Position numbers and translations under genes: made by a program. This document shows, in pieces, positions 25,269 to 32,966 of a stretch of DNA of 64,000 bases; the first letter of the stretch is position 1; each line of letters opens with the position of its first letter. The DNA is taken from contig JBFIKF010000007.1 of assembly GCA_041600415.1 (NCBI GenBank), positions 80,234-144,233 of the forward strand, read 5' to 3'. The notes under the pieces are model-generated. The model made no database searches. It had not been told where the DNA came from and saw only the letters and a list, made by a program, of their open reading frames with translations. This DNA comes from JBFJKD01 sp041600415. GTDB taxonomy: Bacteria; Pseudomonadota; Gammaproteobacteria; Pseudomonadales; Porticoccaceae.

Positions 25269-25619
25269 TCAGGCGTAATGATCGGTGACAAATTTTTGCC
25301 AGGCCCGCCACCGATCCGGGTGATATTTGTACTTGGGGTGATCATAGGCCGCGACGTAAAAAACCTTACCGTTGCTGGCGCCCGCCACTGAGCCGATAAA
25401 TGTCATTTCCTTTTCGTACATGGGCTTTTGTTCTGGTGGCACCTGTTTAGCTGTATCGGCTGACCACAATCCGGCGCGGCGCATCTGGTCGATAATCGCT
25501 TGCGCATCGCCGTCGCTAAGGCCCCAGCCAGTGCACAAATACAGGCTGGCATTGGTGGCATCGCCGCCATCGAAATACAGATGAAAGTTTTTGATTAGTG
25601 CACTGCCCGATATCGCCAT
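25269..25619 (-). CDS. Hypothetical protein (116 residues)
   Basis: GAAAGGAGGC lies just before the ATG at 25619, which marks a real start; the frame upstream is non-family. The product is soluble and rich in Tyr and Trp, with segments SALIKNFHLYFDGGDATNASL and a C-terminal AAYDHPKYKYHPDRW (quoted in parts). I do not recognise a family. It lies between the convergent CMD-like gene and the co-directional AMACR-like gene, 92 bases downstream of the latter. Confidence 0.75.
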   Translation of the reverse strand: MAISGSALIKNFHLYFDGGDATNASLYLCTGWGLSDGDAQAIIDQMRRAGLWSADTAKQVPPEQKPMYEKEMTFIGSVAGASNGKVFYVAAYDHPKYKYHPDRWRAWQKFVTDHYA

Positions 25620-25711
25620 GGTAAAGCCTCCTTTCTCCGTTGTAAGCTCGATGCGTTGCAGGCGCGCACGCGGTGCGGGCGCCAATCCAGTTACGGGTAA
25701 TCTTACTGGTG

Positions 25712-26905
25712 CTAAGTATTTTGTGTGTAGCCCTCGGTGCCAATGGCCCGGCTATTATTCAGTTCGCTAATTTCCTCCTGACTGAAACCCCACTCGGCCA
25801 GCGCTTCGTCCGTATGTTCCCCAAACGCCGGGGGCGGACATTGAATGGCGCCGGGAGTCCCCTGAAACGCGGGCGACGGCCCGGGTTGCCGCACATTATT
25901 GATCGTCTGAAACCCGTTGCGATCCACGTTGTGGGGGTAATTCATGGACTCCTCGAAGTCTAGTACAGGGGACACGCAGGCGTCGGTATTTTCAAAGATG
26001 TCGCTCCACTGCTGGCGGGTCTTACTGGCAAAAGCCGCACTGATCTGGCGTTGCATCTCGGGCCACAGGTTTTGGTCGCGATGATTCTTCCACTGGCTTG
26101 CATCAATGTCGAGCGTTGCCATGGCGATGTCGAAAAACTTGCGCTCAATGGCGCCTATGGCCATATACAGGCCGTCGGAGGTTTTGTAGGTCCCGTAAAA
26201 AGGTGCACCTCCGTCCAGCATATTGGATTCCCGTTCCAGCACATAGGCGCCTTCCTGCAGCAGCCCAAACATGCCTGCTGCCAGATAGGCCGAGCCGTCG
26301 CACATCGCCGCGTCCACCACCTGACCGACGCCAGTGTTACGTGCGCAGATAATGGCCGCCAGGGTTCCGAACGCGGAGAACATGGCGCCGGCACCCATAT
26401 CCGCCACCAGATTCAGCGGCGGCACAGGGCGCCCCTCTTTCGGGCCGATGGCGGCGAGTACGCCCGTGATGGAGAGGTAATTAATATCGTGTCCGGCGGA
26501 TTTTGCGAGGCGACCGGTCTGGCCCCAGCCGGTGGTACGGGTCAATACCAGTTTGGGATTGCGGGCCAGCAGTACGTCCGGTCCGAGGCCCAGTTTTTCC
26601 AGGGTTCCGGGGCGGAAGGGGTCGAGCACGGCGTCGGCATTTCCCACCAGCTTTAATATGACGTTTTCCGCCGCTGGATGCTTCAGATCGATGGCTACGG
26701 ATTTGCGCCCACGGCGCTGTATATCGTAATCCTGACCTCTGGGAACCCCGAGCCCCGACGGCGTGGGACGATCGAGACGCAGCACCGTTGCCCCCGCATC
26801 CGACAATAGCATACTGCACAGGGGGCCCGGGCCAATGCCACCAAATTCAATGATTTTGAGCCCGCATAGCGGGCCACTGGCCTGGAATGGTCGGTGGGTA
26901 CTCAT
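25712..26905 (-). CDS. CaiB/BaiF CoA transferase, alpha-methylacyl-CoA racemase-like
   Basis: A 397-residue family III CoA transferase. Diagnostic segments are LKIIEFGGIGPGPLCSMLLS (about residue 16), LKHPAAENVILKLVGNADAV (about 75) and NLVADMGAGAM (about 164), with the Asp that serves as active-site residue in alpha-methylacyl-CoA racemase. That enzyme epimerises 2-methyl branched acyl-CoAs such as pristanoyl-CoA, which would suit an alkane or isoprenoid degrader. A CoA-transferring relative cannot be excluded. The gene runs toward the small unknown protein. Confidence 0.9.
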   Translation of the reverse strand: MSTHRPFQASGPLCGLKIIEFGGIGPGPLCSMLLSDAGATVLRLDRPTPSGLGVPRGQDYDIQRRGRKSVAIDLKHPAAENVILKLVGNADAVLDPFRPGTLEKLGLGPDVLLARNPKLVLTRTTGWGQTGRLAKSAGHDINYLSITGVLAAIGPKEGRPVPPLNLVADMGAGAMFSAFGTLAAIICARNTGVGQVVDAAMCDGSAYLAAGMFGLLQEGAYVLERESNMLDGGAPFYGTYKTSDGLYMAIGAIERKFFDIAMATLDIDASQWKNHRDQNLWPEMQRQISAAFASKTRQQWSDIFENTDACVSPVLDFEESMNYPHNVDRNGFQTINNVRQPGPSPAFQGTPGAIQCPPPAFGEHTDEALAEWGFSQEEISELNNSRAIGTEGYTQNT

Positions 26906-26989
26906 GATTCATTCCTCGCAACGGTGGATCGCAATCTGTGCATTGGGGTTAAGGCTACGATCGCGCAGCTAAATATAGACAGTACCGGC

Positions 26990-27463
26990 TCAGGGCTGCG
27001 ACGTATCTTTGCTCAGCACCAAAATCCCTTGCCACTCTCCGGCGCTGACTGGTTGGATGGACAGGCGACTGTGCTTGACCAGGGTCATATTCGCCAGCGC
27101 CGCCTGATTTTTTATAGTTTGCAAGGTAACCAGGCACGGGAATTTTTCTAGCAAACGAATATCCACGCAAAACCATCGAGGGTTTTCCAGGCTCGCTTTG
27201 GCGTCGAAGTAGGGGCTATTCACATCAAACTGAGCGGGATCGGGGTAGCTCGATCTCACTACCCGCGCGATCCCGGCCACCCCCGCTGGTTTACAGCTCG
27301 AGTGATAGAGCAATATCTGGTCGCCAATCTGTACTTCGTCGCGCAGCAGATTGCGCGCCTGATAATTGCGAATTCCGTCCCAGCGCGTCACTCCCTCAGG
27401 CGCCGCCGCCAGGTCGTCGATGCTGTACTCGTTGGGTTCGGTCTTGAATAACCAGTGGCGCAT
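26990..27463 (-). CDS. EVE-domain protein (thymocyte nuclear protein 1 type)
   Basis: A 157-residue protein that starts MRHWLFKTEPNEYS, the classic EVE-domain opening, followed by WDGIRNYQARNLLRD (about 28) and GDQILLYHSS (about 47). EVE domains are PUA-like and thought to bind modified cytosine in DNA or RNA; no activity is shown for the stand-alone bacterial form. The frame extends 17 codons upstream but the ATG at 27463 fits the family. It lies after slyD, separated by a hairpin. Confidence 0.93.
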   Translation of the reverse strand: MRHWLFKTEPNEYSIDDLAAAPEGVTRWDGIRNYQARNLLRDEVQIGDQILLYHSSCKPAGVAGIARVVRSSYPDPAQFDVNSPYFDAKASLENPRWFCVDIRLLEKFPCLVTLQTIKNQAALANMTLVKHSRLSIQPVSAGEWQGILVLSKDTSQP

Positions 27464-27489
27464 ATTATGTTGTGAAATCCGCGTATTTT

Positions 27490-27523
27490 GCGGGTCGCGT
27501 CGTGTCTGTTGCACGCGACCCGC
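27490..27523. repeat. Perfect 11-bp inverted repeat between slyD and the EVE gene
   Basis: Arms GCGGGTCGCGT (27490-27500) and ACGCGACCCGC (27513-27523) pair exactly around a 12-base loop. On the minus strand it follows the slyD stop by 6 bases but is trailed by AAAA rather than T. A transcription attenuator or RNA-stabilising hairpin is plausible. Confidence 0.65.
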
Positions 27524-27529
27524 CTTTAC

Positions 27530-28012
27530 TCAGTGCTGATGCCCGCCGGGGCCATGTACATGGCCGTGTTGTAGTTCTTCTTCGGTGGCTTCGCGTACCG
27601 CTTCCACCGACACATCGAAATTCAGCGTTTCGCCCGCCAGGGGATGATTGCCGTCGACTGTCACCTGGTCGTCATCCAGGTCCGTGACCACCACGGTCAG
27701 CGGGCCACGTTCGGTCTGAGCGCTAAAGCGCATGCCAATTTCGATAACCGTGTCCTCGGCAAAGGCGTCGCGGGGTACTTTCTGGACCATCTCTTCGATG
27801 ATTTCACCGTAACCGTCCTGGGGTTCGATACGAGCGGTAATCTTGTCTCCGACCTTTTTGTCGGTCAGCGCCCGCTCCAGGCCGGGGATAATGTTGCCTG
27901 CCCCATAGAGAAAGGTTAGCGGTTGTTGATCCGCGGATGAATCCAGTACGGTGCCTTCATCATCGGTTAACGTATAGTGTATAGCGACCACTGCATTGGA
28001 CTTAATCAGCAT
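27530..28012 (-). CDS. slyD: FKBP-type peptidyl-prolyl cis-trans isomerase, SlyD-like
   Basis: A 160-residue protein with the FKBP domain interrupted by the chaperone insert (IF domain), as in SlyD: LDSSADQQPLTFLYGAGNIIPGLE (about 22-45; LYGAGNIIPGLE is the FKBP core), QKVPRDAF, and FDVSVEAVREATEEELQHGHVHG near the end. The C-terminal tail keeps a few His residues (HGHVHGPGGHQH), consistent with weak nickel binding. It catalyses proline isomerisation in the cytoplasm. The ATG at 28012 matches the SlyD start; it is 68 bases after the M48 gene. Confidence 0.92.
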   Translation of the reverse strand: MLIKSNAVVAIHYTLTDDEGTVLDSSADQQPLTFLYGAGNIIPGLERALTDKKVGDKITARIEPQDGYGEIIEEMVQKVPRDAFAEDTVIEIGMRFSAQTERGPLTVVVTDLDDDQVTVDGNHPLAGETLNFDVSVEAVREATEEELQHGHVHGPGGHQH

Positions 28013-28080
28013 AGTGGCAATCTCCCGGTTTTGATAAGGCCGCACATTATGGGTGATGCACAGCGGGGTCTCAAGGCGGG

Positions 28081-29517
28081 CTAGCGGATGATCTTGATCC
28101 ATGTCCCGGCCCGGGGCTCACCCACCGGGTAGTCATTGTTGATCAGGCGCAGATCGTCCTCGCCGTTTTTACCGAGATGAAGACGGCGTGCGAGCTCGGC
28201 GTAGGTGGCTCCGGGTAGTGCTTTGACGTAGTGAATCCTGCGCGGCTCCTGCGCCGCCAGGGCGCGGCGGGACAGGGGGCGAAACGATTGCACGATGCCC
28301 ATATAGATCTTGTCATCAGCCTCGCTGAGCGTCCGGTTGTGCGCGCCGTCAGCGCGGGCAACACCGCTGAAAATAAATGCTTTGCGCCCGTAGTACAGCA
28401 CCGCGAGACGTTGTTCCGGCGCGTTACTGTGCGCCGCTACCAGGCCGCGGTGGCCGGGCATGCGCGCCTGTACAAACGGCTGAGATTTTTTGAGCAGGGG
28501 AATGCCCAGGGTATGTTTGATAAATTGCTGCGGGCTCTGGGTGGTGCGCGGTTTAATGTGTAGCGTCAACGTCAACTCCTGATCCGCTGACTGCCCGCGA
28601 ATTTCGTTGCCGTTCTCTACAAATTGCCAACCGGCCGGGTAGTCAAACTGAAAGCCATAGCGTGAATGATAAAAGCGATTTTCGACCGGCGCGACCGGTT
28701 GCAAATTTTGCCCCCAGACCAGTCCTTCGCTAGCGATGCGAAATTCGTTGATATTGCTCTCGCCACCCGCAGACGTGGTATTTCTATGCGCATTATTAAT
28801 GATTTCCAGCAGGCGTTTGTCGTTGCGCGGATGCGTGGCAAACAGTCCGTGGTAGGTGGTTGGTTTGGTGCCGGCATCGCGGGCACGTTTTTTTGCCACG
28901 CGCTCATGATCTTTAAGCAGGGCAATCACCTCAATCATCGCCTCGGTGTCGTAGCCGGCGCGGGCGAGGAATTGCGCGCCGAGGCCATCGGCTTCAAGTT
29001 CCATATCGCGGCCGTAGCCCCGCACTGTCGCTGCGCCCCACATGGCCGACGCTTCGCCCACCTCGTAACTTTGCGTGAGAATGGCAAGCAGTCCCGCCAC
29101 CACATTGCTGCCGGTCTGTGCCCGTTTCTGGCGCGCCGCATGGCGTGCGGTGACGTGGGCAATTTCGTGGGCGAGTACGGCGGCCAGCTGGGCCTCGGAG
29201 TTCATGTAGGTCAGCAGGCCGCGGTGAATATAGATATAGCCCCCAGGGGTGGCGAACGCGTTGATGTCGGGGTTGTCGATTACCGTGAAGGTGTAGGCCA
29301 GGTCTGGTCGGTCGGAATGCTTTGCTACCCGCTGGCCGACGTCGTTGACATAGGAGGTTAATTTTTGATCGCCGTAAACTGGCATCTCGGCCAGGATTTT
29401 GTCGTACATTTCCTTGCCGATTTCCGCTTCCTTCTTTTCCGACAACAGCAGCGCGCCATGACCGTCGGCGATCCAGGTACAGCACAGCAACACCACAAGG
29501 GAAAGTAAGTTTTTCAT
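28081..29517 (-). CDS. Periplasmic M48 metalloprotease (BepA/YfgC-like) with C-terminal LysM-like domain
   Basis: A 478-residue exported protein: signal peptide (core about 3-18), zinc motif HEIAH (about residue 105), third ligand Glu in MELEADGLGAQFL (about 155) and a long C-terminal part. The final 50 residues (VKALPGATYAELARRLHLG, then NDYPVGEPRAGTWIKI) resemble a LysM-like peptidoglycan-binding module. BepA-type proteases cut misassembled outer-membrane proteins. It begins 4 bases after the lipoprotein gene upstream and is the last gene of the large envelope operon, suggesting quality control of that complex. An earlier ATG (29547) overlaps the upstream gene. Confidence 0.88.
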   Translation of the reverse strand: MKNLLSLVVLLCCTWIADGHGALLLSEKKEAEIGKEMYDKILAEMPVYGDQKLTSYVNDVGQRVAKHSDRPDLAYTFTVIDNPDINAFATPGGYIYIHRGLLTYMNSEAQLAAVLAHEIAHVTARHAARQKRAQTGSNVVAGLLAILTQSYEVGEASAMWGAATVRGYGRDMELEADGLGAQFLARAGYDTEAMIEVIALLKDHERVAKKRARDAGTKPTTYHGLFATHPRNDKRLLEIINNAHRNTTSAGGESNINEFRIASEGLVWGQNLQPVAPVENRFYHSRYGFQFDYPAGWQFVENGNEIRGQSADQELTLTLHIKPRTTQSPQQFIKHTLGIPLLKKSQPFVQARMPGHRGLVAAHSNAPEQRLAVLYYGRKAFIFSGVARADGAHNRTLSEADDKIYMGIVQSFRPLSRRALAAQEPRRIHYVKALPGATYAELARRLHLGKNGEDDLRLINNDYPVGEPRAGTWIKIIR

Positions 29518-29521
29518 GGCA

Positions 29522-30199
29522 TTATCGAGTTGGGAGCGTTTTTTCATTGGTAAAAAACGAACGCAGTTGGCGGCCGATACCGTCACAGGCTTCACTTTTG
29601 ACCTGGGCAATAATTGGAATCGGCGCGCCCAGGGCAAACAGGTAGGACGTGCCTTTGGCGTCGACTTTGACCCGTCCGCTTTCACTGAAGGTGTCGACAT
29701 CCCAGATAATGGCTTCGTAGTTGGCATTTTTGTCCCAGGTGGCGTACCCGAAACAACCGCCGCCACCGGGTCCAACACCACAGGCCAGGGAGCCTTCCCG
29801 GTCGGTGGTTTCGGTACTGCCATCTACCCAGATCATGTAGCGAACTCCCTGGGAGCGCATACGCTCAGCCAGCAGGGGCTCGTTCAGCATGGCCTGCAGA
29901 CGGTTCAACGTCAGCGGTGCCGTGCGCGGTTCAAACCAGGGATAGAGGGAATCTATAAACGATTGCTCCGATACCACCGCCACTGCCGCGGCGCTGCCGA
30001 GCTTGTCGCCGATGCAATCGATAAAATCCGGCTCGGTCTCGTACTTGCCCTCGTGGCGACGGCCGAGCACCACCACACGCTCTGCTTTATTCAAGGTTAG
30101 CTGGGTGTTGTTTTCCCGGTATTCGTCCACGGTGGTACTGGTGCAGGCGCTCAGTGAGATTGCGAGGGCGACGAGCAGCGGTGCAAGGCCTGGCTTCAT
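29522..30199 (-). CDS. Lipoprotein of unknown function (envelope operon)
   Basis: A 225-residue protein with a lipoprotein signal: hydrophobic core about 5-17 and lipobox LSAC (Cys 19). The mature part has two further Cys in IDCIGDKL and SLACGVGPGGGGCFGYA, and a segment VRYMIWVDGSTETTD that resembles strands found in CsgG/GNA1162-like lipoproteins; I cannot confirm the family. Its ATG overlaps the stop of the preceding lipoprotein (ATGA), so the two are translationally coupled. An outer-membrane or periplasm-facing location is expected because the residue after Cys is Thr, not Asp. Confidence 0.82.
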   Translation of the reverse strand: MKPGLAPLLVALAISLSACTSTTVDEYRENNTQLTLNKAERVVVLGRRHEGKYETEPDFIDCIGDKLGSAAAVAVVSEQSFIDSLYPWFEPRTAPLTLNRLQAMLNEPLLAERMRSQGVRYMIWVDGSTETTDREGSLACGVGPGGGGCFGYATWDKNANYEAIIWDVDTFSESGRVKVDAKGTSYLFALGAPIPIIAQVKSEACDGIGRQLRSFFTNEKTLPTR

Positions 30200-30819
30200 G
30201 GTGCACGCTCCTGTGAGAGCCTGGGTTGGGTGCGTCTGGTCGCCAGCCAGTCCCTGATTTCGGGTACCCGTGCAAAACCGGTAACCAGGTTCGCGCCGGC
30301 GTCGCGCAGTGCGACGATCGCAGCCTGGTTGAGGGCCTCGGAATCTGACTTGAGAAAACGGGTGGGAGTTTTGCCGTAGGCGGGCATGATCCAGTCGGCG
30401 ATGGGCTGGCCGTTGGCATCAAACACGCGAACATTGTATTTGATCCACACCTCAAAAATATTCAGCTGTGTTTCACTCGGCATTGCCACCTGAACCTCCT
30501 CGACTACCGGCATAATGATCAGATCGGTGGCGGCGGACGCGGGTTTTTGATCGAGTGTGGCAATTTCTTTAAACAGGCTACGGGCGACGGTGGTAAACAG
30601 GGCCATCTGGGTGGTGCCCACGGCGATACTGACTTCCCGCGTGCCTTCATTACGAAAAATGTACTCGCGAAACGGTTGCTCAAATACCAGCGTGGCACTG
30701 ACCGGCAACGGACGGGTGAGGGCAGGGGGAAAAGAGCCTTCCACCACCACTTCCGTGGCACACCCCGACAACACGACAGTAGCCAGCAGTGCGAGGGAGC
30801 GAATTGGGCCTGACAGCAT
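30196..30819 (-). CDS. Lipoprotein of unknown function (envelope operon)
   Basis: A 207-residue protein with hydrophobic core about 6-17 and lipobox LSGC (Cys 20). The mature part is a mixed alpha/beta domain: SATLVFEQPFREYIF (about 42), VARSLFKEIATLD (about 79), LIIMPVVEEVQV, then a late helical tail. The pattern of a strand-rich body with a conserved 'VWIKYNVRVFDANGQ' segment recalls LptE/CsgG-associated lipoproteins, but the family is not recognised. It starts 18 bases after a VWA gene and couples to the next lipoprotein by ATGA. Confidence 0.82.
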   Translation of the reverse strand: MLSGPIRSLALLATVVLSGCATEVVVEGSFPPALTRPLPVSATLVFEQPFREYIFRNEGTREVSIAVGTTQMALFTTVARSLFKEIATLDQKPASAATDLIIMPVVEEVQVAMPSETQLNIFEVWIKYNVRVFDANGQPIADWIMPAYGKTPTRFLKSDSEALNQAAIVALRDAGANLVTGFARVPEIRDWLATRRTQPRLSQERAP

Positions 30820-30837
30820 AGTATTCCCGTCCTTTGA

Positions 30838-31827
30838 CTAGTTGAGGCCGTTGAGTCCCACAAAGGTTCCGCCGTTGCGATAACTCAGTTCGCGCATCAG
30901 CGCGGCAAAGCGGCCAGCAGTTTGCGCACGCCCTCCGGGCGCCAGAAAGTGTACCGGAAAGCCCACCGTGTGAATGCGCACCAGACGTTCACCCTGGCGC
31001 CGCTCCCGGTTCATCCTGTCGACCGTGGTCAGTACATTTCTGATGGAGCCGCCGGTAAAGTCGTCGCCAAAAACGTACAGGCTGATTTTTTTGTCTGGTG
31101 CATAGAACGCGCGAATAGCGCGCTCTATGCCCTCCACCGGGCTGGAATTGCTGAACGGCGTCCAGCTCGCGAGCCGTTGAATAATGGCCTTGCGCCGCCC
31201 CGGCGTGTCGGGAATCCATTTGCCCCGATACCCGGAAAACATGTAGTCACCCATGTCGTTCATGATTTGCAGACCTTTTACCCGGGGATAAATATCCAGC
31301 ACGTTAATCATCTCCTTGCGCACCCGCGGCCAGGCATAGTTGTACATACTGCCCGACGTGTCGATGATAAAGATGATGTATTCGCTGTCCACCGGGATCC
31401 CGCCCACCAGCTGGTTCTCGCTGCGGGTGTCGCCCAACAGGCGTTGCATTTCTTCGCTCAGAATTTGCAACGCCAGGGTCAGCTCGTCGCGTTCAGTGGT
31501 GTCGACGTCGGCAACCGCGTCCTGCTGACGTTCCAGACTGGCCAGTCGTTCCCGCAGACGGGCGATATTGTCCCGCAGGTCAGATAATTGTTCCTGTTTG
31601 CTGATCAACTCCAGGTTCAATATTCGCGCGTCGGCGCGCAGCTCAAACAGCTGCGCCTGTAACGCGGCGACATTGTCGCTGGTCGACGGGGCTTGCGGTG
31701 GGGCTGGCGTGTCGACAATGCGCGCGATAATCAGCAACAGCACGATAGCGCCGAACCCGCAGCTGATCACGTCGAGAAACGAAATACTGACTTCCTCGAG
31801 AAAGCGGCGTTTACGTCGCATCACCAT
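30838..31827 (-). CDS. VWA-domain membrane protein with ExbD/TolR-like helix (VWA-1)
   Basis: A 329-residue protein. The N-terminus is basic, followed by one membrane helix (about 14-37) that begins SFLDVISCGFGA; Asp 19 matches in place the proton-coupling Asp of ExbD, TolR and MotB. A coiled coil (about 50-110) leads to a von Willebrand A domain with MIDAS DTSGS (about 151) and a later Asp in YVFGDD (about 256). It would sit in the inner membrane with the VWA domain in the periplasm. Close neighbours are a second VWA protein of the same design and a TolQ-like channel. An alternative ATG lies at 31821. Confidence 0.9.
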   Translation of the reverse strand: MVMRRKRRFLEEVSISFLDVISCGFGAIVLLLIIARIVDTPAPPQAPSTSDNVAALQAQLFELRADARILNLELISKQEQLSDLRDNIARLRERLASLERQQDAVADVDTTERDELTLALQILSEEMQRLLGDTRSENQLVGGIPVDSEYIIFIIDTSGSMYNYAWPRVRKEMINVLDIYPRVKGLQIMNDMGDYMFSGYRGKWIPDTPGRRKAIIQRLASWTPFSNSSPVEGIERAIRAFYAPDKKISLYVFGDDFTGGSIRNVLTTVDRMNRERRQGERLVRIHTVGFPVHFLAPGGRAQTAGRFAALMRELSYRNGGTFVGLNGLN

Positions 31828-31897
31828 ACCCAGTGCACAGCATAACTAATCATTCCGCGAAGGCATTGCACAGTTAGCGCTCGCCATTGGTGCCGCA

Positions 31898-32965
31898 TCA
31901 CGGCCAGTCACTTGCGGGGCTTAAAAAAGCCCCTTTACTGACCAGGCTCAACTGCCAGAATAGCGCCGCCGCATCCGGGTCACCCTCCATGGGAAACAAC
32001 ACAATATTAACCGGAATCCCTGCGGGCAGTCGTTGCGCCGCTTCGCTAAATAATTTAATCCGCTCCTTGCCGGACACCGTCGTGCCGCGGGGCGGTTTCT
32101 GCCCCTGGGTGGGCAGCCCATCGGTAATTAAAAAAATGTTGTCCGCGCGGGGTGTCAGGGCGTTCACCACATTAATTGCGTTAATCAGGCTGGTGCCATC
32201 GCGGGGAATCTGCTGTTTGAGTGCACGCATAGCGGCGTCGAGGGCGGCGCTGTCGTTCGCGTTTTGCCAGCGTCCGTTGCTGGTGGGATTGAGCGCCGTT
32301 GCGACGGTATTAAAGGTATATATCTGGTATTGACTGTCGCGGGGTATCTGCGCCACCAACCACTCGACGGTACGCACGGCACGTCGCCATTTTGCGGAAT
32401 TGCGTTGCACGTTGGCGCTCATATTCCGTAGCCGCAGAATGTTGATAATACTGTCGTCGAGCATGCTCGCTGAGTTGTCCACCAGGATCAGAATGCGCCG
32501 CCCACCGAGCTTCAGTCCAGTCAGATACTGTCGATCGCCGTCGCCGACAAAGCGGCGCAGATCTTTGTCGCGTCCCGTTTCCCGTAACTCAGACGTTTTT
32601 TTTTCCAGTTCCCGGACCTTCTTGCGCAACAGGGGAATATCTTCCTGGGCGTCGCTTTGTAGACTGCGTTCGCGTTTTTTTTCTGTAATTGTCGTTTGTA
32701 CGCGATCCGCCAGACCCCGCGCCTCGACCGTCTGTTGCTCAATATCCGCCAGGCTGTTGCGCAGTTGCACGACTTCCTGCTCGCCCTGGCGCAGGTCCTG
32801 GTGCAGTAATTTGATTTCCGTACCGAAGCGCGGATCGTCGGTGGCGGCGTCCATAGCGCCGTGTTTAAGAATCAGGAACAGCAGTGTGACAGCGCCGAAT
32901 CCGCAGGCCATGATGTCGAGAAACGACAGACTGAACGTGCTGATCCGCCGTTGCTGTCGTCTCAC
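31898..32965 (-). CDS. VWA-domain membrane protein with ExbD/TolR-like helix (VWA-2)
   Basis: A 355-residue protein built like VWA-1: a basic start, one membrane helix (about 12-34) opening SFLDIMACGFGA with Asp 17 at the TolR position, a long coiled coil (about 48-140), then a VWA domain with complete MIDAS residues (DNSAS about 162; Thr in DGTSLINAI; Asp in LITDGLP). Start is GTG, one base after the stop of the ASKHA gene, so translation is coupled. Its family is related to but distinct from VWA-1; together they could form the two-helix rotor inside a TolQ pentamer. Confidence 0.9.
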   Translation of the reverse strand: MRRQQRRISTFSLSFLDIMACGFGAVTLLFLILKHGAMDAATDDPRFGTEIKLLHQDLRQGEQEVVQLRNSLADIEQQTVEARGLADRVQTTITEKKRERSLQSDAQEDIPLLRKKVRELEKKTSELRETGRDKDLRRFVGDGDRQYLTGLKLGGRRILILVDNSASMLDDSIINILRLRNMSANVQRNSAKWRRAVRTVEWLVAQIPRDSQYQIYTFNTVATALNPTSNGRWQNANDSAALDAAMRALKQQIPRDGTSLINAINVVNALTPRADNIFLITDGLPTQGQKPPRGTTVSGKERIKLFSEAAQRLPAGIPVNIVLFPMEGDPDAAALFWQLSLVSKGAFLSPASDWP

Positions 32966-32966
32966 G

